Source: Sipunculus nudus (lineage: Eukaryota; Annelida; Sipuncula; Golfingiida; Sipunculidae). From it: 64,000 nt of DNA. Location of the stretch: the NCBI GenBank assembly GCA_026874595.1, contig CM049317.1, forward strand, positions 34,810,901-34,874,900, read 5' to 3'. A model generated the notes under the pieces. It worked only from the letters and a program-made list of their open reading frames with translations. It made no database searches and had not been told where the DNA came from. Position numbers and translations under genes: made by a program. Positions 1 to 10,400 of the stretch are shown one piece after another (position 1 is the first letter of the stretch; every line of letters begins with the position of its first letter).

Positions 1-240
1 GGATTTTATAACATAGGTATTTTAAGATCCCCAAATATGACAAGTTAATGAATTAACATGTTACCACTGATTATTCTGGGATACAATACCCTTTTAAGCC
101 ATTTAAGACAACCACGTCATTACGCACGCACCCGCGGACAGGTAGCCTTGTTAAGGGGGTAGGGGTATGTAAATGCTTATAGCTTGCTTAATATTTGACA
201 TATTCACTTCAAATAAACTGCATTGTACCTGATCAGAGTG
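1..240 (-). repeat. Copy 1 of a 230-240 bp dispersed repeat (inverted)
   Basis: This segment reappears in reverse complement at about 2885-3165 and 3650-3885. Shared blocks include the segment around GCTACCTGTCCGC and the block around CCCCAAATATG. With the copy at 3650-3885 it forms long inverted ends around about 3.4 kb, which could be a non-autonomous element. The left boundary may lie outside the window. Confidence 0.7.
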
Positions 241-2884
241 AACACTTTTTATGATTTCTTTTCAATGCGTAAGTAATGGAAGGACGTGGTAGGAGTACAT
301 GTATTAACAGCGGCGAGAAAATAGAGGAGCGGAGGTTTCACAGGGAGAGTACAATACAGACAGGGAATCATATCTGTGCTATTCATTGTGAATAATCTAT
401 TTTAAAACATACATATGATTTCTGATTGTAAAAATTACGAAAATTGGCGAAGTAAACAGAAAGAAGCTATGGGTTCTAAACAGAAATGGACAAAGTCTGT
501 GCCCTTACACCGGGCACAGTTTTAAGGCACAGATACCATTTAGATTACTAATAAATATACAATCTCTGACGTCTGCATCCAAGTGTAGTATATATATTTG
601 TACTATATATTTTATTTTGGTATAACTCAGCTTCTGTAAAATGGTGTTGTAGACATATAACATTCAAAGAAATGGGTCTTATATATACCGCCAATGAAAA
701 TTTGAGAGGATTCATCCTCTAGCTCCTATGCATTTTAGTCTTCAATGATACGTTATTTATGATGAGACATTCTGCAATTTCAATATTAACTGAAATTATA
801 ACATTCTGAAATTATAAAACGGAAGACCATGGATATCATGTTGCCTGTAAAAGATAGATTAAGAAAAATAGTCATTCGCGTTTATACACAAGACAGACTT
901 TAAGGCCTATAACCTCAAAACGATTCAACATGTAGCGAGATTAAAATGCCTGCTAACAATTTGGTAAAATATCCATCTCGTTAAAAGTTCAATTAAGCGT
1001 GAGCATGACACAAATTCATTTCGCTCAGTTAATCCTGTACACCCGCCTTCATATGCCAGTCCTCAAAATACGTGTTTTAATGAAGAATCATTTAGATTTA
1101 AGTCCTTACTTCTGGAATTATAAAATTTCAACGACATTTTTTCGTCAAGTTAATGAAAAACGGACCCCTTATTTCTCCGGGAGCGGTCGATGTTATGGAA
1201 CTCCCAATCTAATTCAATACTCAATCATTCAAGGCTATGTATGCAAGCACGAAGTTAAAGCCTCACATTTTTAAAGCATTCAATTCGACTGTCGGGAGAC
1301 ATTGTTGAGAATCCGCTTCCTAGTTTATAGTGTAGTTTAATATTATTTAACAGATAGGTGATATAAAAAAAATTCCAATCTTTCTTTACAGTCCCTGCAT
1401 AAACATCCGCTAATATGCACACAATGTCTTCTGGGGAGTATACTCAATACTATATATTTAGATCCTCTCCTGAAGTCTCATTACAATATTTCATTCAAAA
1501 TAATATTCAATGCTGATAAAATTACTTAAATAAAATAATATATATGGTCACTGCCGGGAATTCATCTAATCAGTCTAATCAGTAAAATGTTACCAACAGT
1601 TCAGAACATTCTTTTCAATGCAAACACGCTTACACATTCAGTGAGGTTTATTTTTCTAATCGGAATTGAAATTTTTCTTAATATTAAGATAGGCTTTCTA
1701 CTTTATAATACTGGCAGCTTTAATACTGCATTAGGTCTCAGCTCGATCCATGTACCAGAATCGAGGTGCCACAATGGTCTGTTTTTTCCATGATATTATA
1801 TGTATTTATCATTAGAATCGCCACATTTTTATTTAAATAAGGTTTGTTCACAAGTGGTTATTCACCCTCTTTATCTTGACAAACTAAATATATGTCTTTA
1901 TTTGATGTCTGCCAGGAATATTAACCGGTTACCGTGATCAACATAATATGATTTTGTTTGAAGGAATATTTGGTATTAAGAGATTATATTTTTGTCTATG
2001 CAGGGGAAGAGACCTTTCGTCAGTCAAAGGTACTAAGAGAAAGGTGCACATTTCTGAATATGTAGAACGTTTATCCCGCTCGAATGCACAGTTCTGACTT
2101 ATTTTAGCCGCTTATTTTCTGGTAATCTGAGCTCACCTGTGATGCAAGCATCCAATTGGTGAAACGTAAACAATTACTCTCAGCTAAAATTAATATAGTC
2201 CCATGGTTCACGGACCACACATTGAATTTTGACCAGGATCCATCACTGGTGATCCTTGTTATTGGCAGAGATATGCGTGTTATTTTCAGTGCTATTTATA
2301 TACACTTTATACGAATTGATATCAATAGTAAACGCATAGACAATAAAGACAGACGCTTCAATATTAGGTATTACACAATGTACATTACCCCATTTTGAAA
2401 TCGGCCAAAGGATGACACAATATGACAGAAAAGATTTACATGGTATAAGGTCATGAGGACAAAAACCTCAACATTTCGGAAGGGTATACATATAACCGGG
2501 TTAGTCCTTATACTTGGAGAAAGTTTATATCCTTATACACTTATATATTCAAAATGATCTGGATAAAGAATTTACTAGTGTTTATACCCTTAGTTTCAAA
2601 ACAATGACTATTTACGCTATTAGGGAAGTTTCATGGTTAGGTACATCGAGAGAGAAACACCGGAAAACTCGTATACCGTATACTCCTATACAGAATAATA
2701 GATTCATAAACTAGAACCCCAAAAAGTGTCAAAATGTCTTGTGAAATCATCAACAGCGAAGAGTTTGAATAAAAATCTGTGAAACTTAATCAGGATGTTC
2801 TATTAATATCATTATTAATTGTTTCATCACCAAAAACATTTAAGAAATATATATGATTATATCTATCAGTGACTTTTTCTGACT
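241..2884. other. No recognisable gene
   Basis: AT-rich sequence with frequent stops in all frames. The longest open stretches (about 90 codons at 999-1274 and 80 codons at 2156-2398) show no family motif and no convincing splice context. It lies between inverted copies of the 240 bp repeat, so it may be the interior of a large non-autonomous element. Confidence 0.5.
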
Positions 2885-3007
2885 GTTTGCAAATATTTGA
2901 AGTAAATATGTCAAATATTAAGCGAGCTATAAGTTTTGAAAAACCTTCTCCCGTAACAAGGCTACCTGTCCGCGGTTGTTGTGCGTAATGACGCGATTGT
3001 CTCTCTC

Positions 3008-3049
<42 letters not shown>

Positions 3050-3165
3050 ATAAAAAAGTAGTGTATCCCAAAATAATCAATTTTAACATCTTAATTCATT
3101 AAGTTGACATATTTGGGGATCTAAAAAATACCTATATCATAAAATTCCTATATTATGGCTTAAAT
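2885..3165 (+). repeat. Copy 2 of the 240 bp dispersed repeat
   Basis: Same repeat as 3650-3885 in the same orientation, and inverted relative to 1-240. It is interrupted by a CT microsatellite at 3001-3048, which explains the apparent ERERER open frame on the minus strand. Confidence 0.7.
3001..3048. repeat. (CT)n microsatellite
   Basis: Nearly pure CT dinucleotide run with one CA interruption, inside the dispersed repeat copy 2. Confidence 0.95.
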
Positions 3166-3649
3166 ATGATTATATTTGTATAATTATTATACGTAAAAAT
3201 ACCCCAAAAAAGGGTTTCCTTTATTTTTAAAACCAATAAACACCTTCAGGTCCGACAAATAACAATTAATAGTATCAAGGAAGCATCACAGTAAAAATCA
3301 ATTCATCTGGAGAGGAAAATGGAACACCACATTCATCTTATAAACAAGGGATCCCATAAAATAGAATTAACAATGTGTCATTCTTTGCAGGTGTAAATGG
3401 TCAAATATTCATAATTTTATCCACAGAATTTGTAGGAATGACAGGAACTAATGCACTAGATATTTAGAAATGCAACATCATCTCGAAAATGAACTACCTT
3501 TGGGAAAAATGAAAGAAAAAGCTGTTAAATTTTCTTTTTTTATATTTTATAAGTATAGTGATTAATTTATTAATCAGCAAAAATACATAACACATTTATT
3601 TGATTATTGTTGTCGGTAACTTTTCCCCACTATTTGAAAACATAATGCA

Positions 3650-3885
3650 GGTTATTTGAAGTGAATATGTCAAATATTAAGCGAGCTATAAGCATTTACA
3701 TACCCCTACCCCCTTATCAAGGCTACCTGTCCGCTGGTGCCGTGCGTAAAGACGCTGTTGTCTTTAAATGGCCTAAAAGGGTAGTGTATCCCAAAATAAT
3801 CATCATAATGTTAACATCATAATTCATTAATTGGACATACTTGGGGATCTAAATATACCTATGTTACAAAATCCCAGAGGGGGTG
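3650..3885 (+). repeat. Copy 3 of the 240 bp dispersed repeat
   Basis: Closely matches the reverse complement of 1-240, including the CCCCTACCCCCTT block that copy 2 lacks. It is probably the right-hand partner of the copy at position 1. Confidence 0.7.
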
Positions 3886-3921
3886 CACGGTGACCCCTCC
3901 TAGCCCATGGACTACTATTCT

Positions 3922-3927
3922 TTTATT
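3922..3927 (-). terminator. AATAAA poly(A) signal of the 4.0-4.6 kb gene
   Basis: TTTATT on the plus strand reads AATAAA on the minus strand, about 80 bases after the stop codon at 4006. The distance suits a short 3' UTR. Confidence 0.5.
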
Positions 3928-4005
3928 AAATTATAGGTTTTATACTTCACTCGGTGTCCGCTTCATTGACCTATTATGACATTAAGACTATTCATCCTAT
4001 AGCCA

Positions 4006-4131
4006 TTAACCGTTGCCAGCAAAACGGATATCACCATTGTGAGCCCAGCGAGGATCTCCAAATGCCAATATTGTTATATTTCCTTTGACTATCAGCACAC
4101 CGGCTGTGTAACCGCTTGGATTGGCCACAGC
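4006..4131 (-). CDS. Last exon of unrecognised gene
   Basis: Open for 41 codons plus TAA. It encodes the NPSGYTAGVLIVKGNITI region ending FAGNG. The acceptor is TTTTGTGAG|GCT, preceded by an A/T-rich tract. Confidence 0.5.
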   Translation of the reverse strand, partial: AVANPSGYTAGVLIVKGNITILAFGDPRWAHNGDIRFAGNG

Positions 4132-4607
4132 CTCACAAAATTTTTTAGTTCTCATTTGATTCATAAACAAATAATAAGCAACCCCCCCCCCCACATTTTA
4201 GGTATGTTAAACTACCATAAACACAATATTTGGTTTTTTTTTTATTTTTACAGGTCTAGCGGTTTCCTTTTTAGATGGCGGTATCCAGGATCCTTTGTCC
4301 CAAATATATGCTGTATCGCGAGAGCTAGAGCTAGTCTAGGCTCGATTATGAGCTGGAGTATTAATACAGAACAACAGACAAGGAATTAGTTATAGCACAA
4401 ATTTATATTTATTGTAATTATATGATCTTTATATGATATACAGTGTTGAACTGTATACAGATGATTTTCGTACATACCTAACGGGGACCCCTGAAGAGTG
4501 ATGGTTTCTGCTGATAATGTAAGTGGAAGGATTGAAATTGAAATGATCAGCTTGGCCGGTACAGCTTCGCTCACAAAATTCAGCATATTGACTTAGTTTT
4601 TCAGTAG
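4006..4607 (-). CDS. Unrecognised gene, C-terminal three exons (partial)
   Basis: Three exons join in frame on the minus strand: 4607-4478 (enters phase 1, leaves phase 2), 4324-4252 (phase 2 to 0) and 4131-4006 (phase 0 to a TAA stop). The joined peptide is about 109 residues. It begins with a Cys-containing stretch (EFCERSCTGQ), passes a segment reading TAYIWDKGSWIPPSK, and ends in a hydrophobic, Gly-rich stretch (AGVLIVKGNITILAFGDPRW, then FAGNG). Donors are GTATGT and GTAAAA; the middle acceptor CTCTAG is chosen because it keeps the frame. An AATAAA lies about 80 bases past the stop. The alternating beta-like pattern suggests an extracellular sandwich domain, but I do not recognise the family. 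The 5' exons were not found before the LTR at 5436 and may lie within or beyond it. Confidence 0.5.
4252..4324 (-). CDS. Middle exon of unrecognised gene
   Basis: 73 bases, phase 2 to phase 0, encoding SRDTAYIWDKGSWIPPSKKE and a few more residues. Other AG acceptors just upstream lead to stops in the required phase, so this one was chosen. Confidence 0.4.
4478..4607 (-). CDS. Upstream exon of unrecognised gene
   Basis: 130 bases, phase 1 to phase 2, encoding ATEKLSQYAEFCERSCTGQ and continuing to SSGVPV. Donor is AG|GTATGT. The acceptor (CATTCAG|CT) sits just after an in-frame TAA, consistent with an exon edge. Confidence 0.45.
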
Positions 4608-5435
4608 CTGAATGGATCCAGTATTACGACTGGTCGTAACTCTATTTAAATCGATTCTTACTTTGGTAACTCCATTTTACAGAGGTTTTCATCTAAATTT
4701 ATAGGAAATATAACCAGAGATTTTCTGTAATACGTATTTGCACCGTCGTCATTAGCAACTGATAAAATACAATTAGACAGGTCACATTATTATAAAAGAC
4801 AAATATAGCTTAATGATTATTGATAACACACAAGTACTGACATTAAAACTGAGTCATTTTCCCTGGGTACTATAATATTACAACGGGAAGCATAAAAAAA
4901 TATAATTTCATTATCAGATATAACCATAAACGTAAAGACTTGTTATTTATTAATTTGGTAACGCGTAAGCACGGTTAATGCATTTGTATAATTAATTTGT
5001 ATTTATCATTGTTTCATATATTTTACTTTGGTTTATTCTATTTGTTAATCGAGCTGTGGGGTGATGCAAATTAAGCGAGCTGCAACATTGACAATCACTG
5101 ATTATTTTAATATAAATCTAATCTTCATGCCCTCGAATAATTTGACAGGTAAAACCGTATGTCTGGTATACCACATTATTTATTTCACATGGTTTTTCAG
5201 AATAACTTGACAATAATACAATACTAATATTTAAAAAAAGTTGGTACATGGGTATTCAAAAAGAAGAAATATTAGACTCGTGCATTGTTTTATATGGGCG
5301 GGAAAACGAGTGGGCCAGAGTGAATCATGAGGTTTTTACATTTGGAAGGAGACCATTTTAGTTTCTGGTTTACCATAGGTGCGGACATCTCAGTTTCTAG
5401 CAGCCAAACTAAATTTACGATATTGAACCTGTAAA
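4608..5435. other. AT-rich stretch, nothing recognised
   Basis: No exon-like open frame with matching splice phase was found. Upstream exons of the 4.0-4.6 kb gene could be here but cannot be supported. Confidence 0.4.
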
Positions 5436-6817
5436 TGCTTTTACAGATGTCTCTTTTATTGTGTGCATCAGTCTTGCATGTGTCTGTGTAGCGCTAGCAT
5501 TGTCCGTTGTCATTGGAGATGCGCTAGCAGGGCCGTCCCACGTTTTGGGTCTGACATGTAGAGACACAGCGCTCATGCTGATCTTGGGACTTTCTTCGCT
5601 GGTCGCGTTCTATGAGCGCGTGGTTGTTATGTTCTTTGGGCGTGTGTATTATGTATTGTTGGGGTCTTTCGATTGTTCGTGAAATAGACGTTTCTAGAAT
5701 TTTCGGATGAAAAGTTATAAATAGGGGCTGTGTTTTAGAGCAAGAGGGAGGAGAGAGAAATAGTCAAGCGGACACGAAAGAGTGTGAGTCAGTTTTGGAC
5801 CTATCCGATAATTGCAGTAGTGTCAGGGATTCTACGGACTCTATGCAGATTTAGTGCGGCTTGTCTCCAGTATACTTTCGGGATAATTACAAGAACTTCA
5901 CTTTTGGATTACAACATATTGATTTTGTGATTGAATTGGACAAATCTTCTCTGGGAAGATTTATGTGAACTGTTCATCTGGATATAGCGTCATATGGACC
6001 CTCTGGCATTACGACCAGATTACTAGCGCCAGAGTGTCATGACATCTATGTCTGAGGAACGCATTTATGTAGATGCAAACATTTTCGTCATTTCTGACAA
6101 TGCTTCATGGCCTACAGGTAAACTGTCAATCAACATAAACCAGACCAATCCAACGCATTTCTTATGTACTTTCTAATAATACCAAACACGGGCGAGAAAA
6201 ATTTTGTTTAAACCCAGCACATTGGTAAACCCTTTGGCGTGTTTGTTGAATTTATGATCGCATGCACACAAGCATGGCTCGCATGGGTTACAGGACGCAA
6301 GCAGCTTGCAGGAGATACAGGAAATGACCCGTGTCCATGGAGACGGTGTTTCCTTTTGGGTTGTGAGCTAACATGTATACTATTGTGTAAATTCATTATT
6401 TTTAGCATAATATTGAGATTATGGGCCGTTTACCACGATATAAATGCAACCTGATGCAAGACCACTGCGATACGTTCCTAGATATAACTTGTATCCCGAC
6501 TCGAGTAGGCTTACCAGCCCAATTATCCGATTGCCTACTGAGTCGGGTTGTCACGGCTAATCTGAATAATACGATTTAATTGTATTGATTTACTGCTATA
6601 TTGTTGTTATATTGTGTAATTGTATTGATTTTGTGTATTGTTATGTTAGGACTGTTTTAAGAATAAATTATGGTTATTTGTTAACAATAAATCATTGACT
6701 TCTTTATTCATTCCCCTGGACATTTCACGCTGCCTAGTGTTACAGAATTATTTATCTCCGTAACAAAATGTATGCTGCTCATGACTAAGTGATCTGTTGA
6801 TATTAGGTTCCGTAACA
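5436..6817 (+). mobile_element. Solo LTR copy A, interrupted by another repeat
   Basis: It shares blocks with the LTR copies at 8778-9537 and 36666-37512 (both reversed) and 39035-39421: a 5' end near TTTACAGATGTCTCTTTTAT, a TATA-like TTATAAATAGGGG near 5717, a TGTGAGTCAG block, an ATTCATTCCCC block and a 3' end GTTCCGTAACA. It is about 1.38 kb against 0.85 kb for the complete copy C because a 0.55 kb unrelated repeat sits at about 6005-6558. No gag or pol lies beside it and no clear target duplication is visible, so it is an old copy. Confidence 0.75.
6005..6558 (+). mobile_element. 0.55 kb dispersed repeat X, copy 1, nested in LTR A
   Basis: Blocks such as TTACGACCAG, ACAAGCATGGCTCGCA, GATACAGGAAAT, GTTTACCACGATAT and GCCTACTGAGTCG recur in order at 29085-29620 (same strand) and in reverse at 52983-53500. 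LTR sequence resumes on both sides, so X inserted after the LTR. No coding capacity is evident. Confidence 0.7.
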
Positions 6818-7396
6818 ATGCACAGTTTAATTTTATACATTTACACATGCTTTGTCATACATACACAAATACCACAATCATCTGACCAGAAGTCGGATTT
6901 TGATACTGATCATTTTTGGCTATTTGCAAATGGAATTTTTTTATCGCTCTTATTTCATGTTTGTTATGTTACACAAGGCAACAACAACTGACAAATCTCA
7001 GCGTTTGTAATACTGCACAATGCAAATATAAAACTAACAAAACAGTTTTACATAATAGGCCTATATGGTAATAACGACCGTGAACAACGAATGCATTAAT
7101 ACTAGTAAAGTAATCAATGAAGTTTATTCCTCCTGTAAACGAATAATACACTCAATACATATCAAATGCGCAACGCATGTAAGTTTGCCATCACAAATAA
7201 ATTACAAGTGTCCCGGATTTAAGAAAATATAAATATATGAACGTTCGACTGGATCCTCCCAGTCAACTCAAATGATTTAAGCCATTGATTAGCAGTAATT
7301 GAATATATCAATAACTCCTTCTATAGGAATAATATTCAGTGCAATTGAGGGATCATGAAATATAAGTAAGTACAGTATTAATAAAGTCCCCGTGAA
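6818..7396. other. Intergenic region and 3' UTR of the minus-strand receptor gene
   Basis: The segment runs from the end of LTR A to the stop codon at 7397. It contains a candidate poly(A) signal at 7123-7128 and no convincing exon. A short plus-strand frame starting at 6818 with a hydrophobic N-terminus has no support. Confidence 0.4.
7123..7128 (-). terminator. AATAAA poly(A) signal of the minus-strand receptor gene
   Basis: TTTATT on the plus strand, AATAAA on the minus strand, about 270 bases past the TAA at 7397-7399. Confidence 0.45.
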
Positions 7397-7490
7397 TTAT
7401 GTTGTCCTGATCTCAGCATTGATCCCATCCTCCACTTGTGTAACAATAACCATAAGAGGCACGACCCTCTTCTGTTTAATTAGCCAATAT
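7397..7490 (-). CDS. Receptor gene 1: cytoplasmic tail exon with stop
   Basis: Acceptor TTACAG, phase 2 entry. It encodes YWLIKQKRVVPLMVIVTQVE and ends INAEIRTT, TAA. It aligns in position and pattern with the last exon of the plus-strand paralogue (EKEVSIAVYVEETDGD). There is no canonical ITIM or ITAM. Confidence 0.7.
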
Positions 7491-10400
7491 CTGTAATAAA
7501 AAGTCACCTTTTGTGATCTATGGCTATGCAAATAATGCAATATGACACATGAATGTTAGCTGTGCAGAATGGTTTGATATGATAAACTAACGGAATGTTT
7601 TAAATAATAAAATGCGCTGTAGGTTGTATTGCTTGTAATACTTACCGTCGCCCGACGTGAAAACTCCCTACTGTCAGAATAAACGTCACCATTGTCAGAA
7701 GAACAAGACTTTGTAACCCGGTGATATTGTAATCATAAGTTGCTGAAATTATTAATTATGATTGAACTACAATTACACAGAAAACAGTGTGTCCGTATAT
7801 GAATAAAGCGTAGAAAAATAAACCTATGAGTTTATTGTAGTTTCAGCGAGGATGCAGTATAAAGCGCTGAAATGTACGAAAAATATATATTTACTAGTTT
7901 GAGATTATTTAAGCAAAGTTCTCTATAATGCAACATGTACAGATAATAAGCTACATTTGATCGTTAAACGATTACTTAATGATTATTCCAGAATGTTTAT
8001 GAGAGGTACACTATTATGTTTAACTTTTTCTCACGCACATGTGTCCGAATTTCGTAAAAATGTCTCCGTGGTAAAATGTTTGTCTGGAAAATAATTTTTT
8101 TCAGTAAATTTATCTTTATGATGTTCAGTGTACAGAGGCGGGACAAGTTAGAGCGTGACAGAGTACACAGACGCAAATAAGTAAAGAAATATTAAAGTTT
8201 TAAGCAATTTAAGTTTATCAATTATACTGAATCAGAGTTTAATGGTTACTTATGGCAACTATAATACCTTTCACACTTCTAGTACAGTATAAAGACAGAG
8301 TCTTGCAGAGTAAAATTGCATAGTTTAAAACTATGAATGCAAGAGAAGTTTTGAATAGGTTATGTTTACGGTTATGGGAATACACTGATTAAAACCATCA
8401 TTTCCAGAGACTGATTTTCACTCACGTATAAAATCTTAAACTGCTAAAGGTAATAATTATTTGAGAAACATGGATAATATACACAAACAGTAAACATTCG
8501 TAAACAAACCTATGCACTGTTTTGTCAGCTGATCACTGTCTGTTTGATCATTGTTTCTACTTTCGTGGAGGTGCTGTAGGAGCATTTCAGCCATCGCACC
8601 ATTATTAATTCTGTCTGAAATTGTATTCAACACGATTCAAATTCTGCTTTGAAAATGAAGCATAAAGCGTGTAAATTAAATATTTGAAAGAACAGCTATC
8701 CATTTACTCAAATTCAAAATTCGATGACGATGAATAAAGATTTATGTTTAAAAAGGCATGATGGTCCCTGAAGTAGAGTGAAATGTCTAGGGGAATGAAT
8801 AAAGAAGTCAGTGTATTTGTTAACAAATAATTGTAATTTATTCTTAAAACAACCCTAACATTACAATACACCAAATCAATACAAATACACAGTTTAACAT
8901 CAGTATAACAGTAAACCAATACAATTACATAGTTTAATAAATAAAGTGTACAGTACCAGAGTGTCCGGATCCTAGGCTTTTCTGGATACCACCACTGTCA
9001 CAGCTCAACAAGCCATTTAAAACATATAACCTAGATGAACAGTTCACATAAATCTTCTTAGAGAAAAATAGTCCAATTCTATCCCGAAATCAATCTGTTG
9101 TAATCCAAAGGTGAAGTTCTGATAATAGTCCCAAAGGCAAACTGAAGACTGAATAAAATATGTTGCAAAGTTAGAAGAATATCTATAAGTGCTGCAATTA
9201 TCGGAAAGGTCCACAAACTGACTCACATTCTTCCGTGTTCGCTGCAATATTACTCTCTCTCCTCTTCCGGCTCTAAACAGCCCCTGTTTATAACTTTTTC
9301 ACCTCAAGCCCAGAAATTTCCATTTCACGACCAATCCAAAGAACACAACAAGACTAATAGACTACGAACAGCCGAGAAAATTCCAGATTAGCACAAACGC
9401 TGTGTCTTTACAAGCCAGGTCAACTAGTACGGATTACACCGAACCCTTTGTCTCTACACGCCATAGCAACGTCCAGGGCTTGAGCCTAACACGAATCAGA
9501 ATGTCAAAAGCGCACAATAAAAGAGACACCTGTAACATACCTCGGTTCTCCACCATAGGCTCACCAAAGTATGACTCCTGGGATAATTAGTCTTGTTCTG
9601 ATAGCAGAACGCTCTTAAGAGGGGGTGTGTTACGGAGTGACATAAAAGCGGACAAACCTGTCTCGTTAGTGAAGCTTGCTTTTCAAGTGAAGCGGTTTGT
9701 ACGCCGGACTCGTGCGCCACCAACATGGGTTCGAAACCGGGATAGGCCAAATGTTTTCCCCTGAACAATTTGTCTTCTTAACAAAATGGAGGCTTGTTCT
9801 ACGTGACGGTAACTTTGTGGCCCATGGAATAAGCTCACCAAAGTTTGACTCCTGGGATAATTAGTCTTGTTCTGATAGCAGAACGCTCTTAAGAGGCGGT
9901 GGGTTACGGTTTACATAAGGCGGACTAAACTGTCTCGCTATAGTCCCCGGGATACATCGATTTAATTGTAAAATTTTATCGTTAATCTTAGGTTTATTTT
10001 CCGTTGAAGTATACTTTGAGACATTAGAAAATGGCTGTCTTAAGTTGCACAGATGGTAGTTCTACCCTGTAGCTAAAAAAAAGCCAACCCCCATCCTTAT
10101 ATCGGTGAATTGCCACAATCATGCCATGCAACCTTCGGATCACAATATTTCTGGAATGCCTTGGCAGATTTGGATAGTCTCGGTATCTAGTTGTATGTTT
10201 TCAAGCATGGCCGATATGATAAGCATAATTTCATGGCCAACTGAGGTCAAAATCAAGGCCAAAGGTCAAGGTCACTTCAAGGCCCTAAAAGCAGATGATA
10301 TTCTATTTTTGCACGAAATCTTTATATATATTATTATTATTTTGACACAATCTTACAGTTTCAGTGAAATCAGTGGAAGATTGATTAATTATGGTTCCGA

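Noticed and set aside
2790-3089. ERERER protein frame
   Set aside because: It is the CT microsatellite inside a dispersed repeat.
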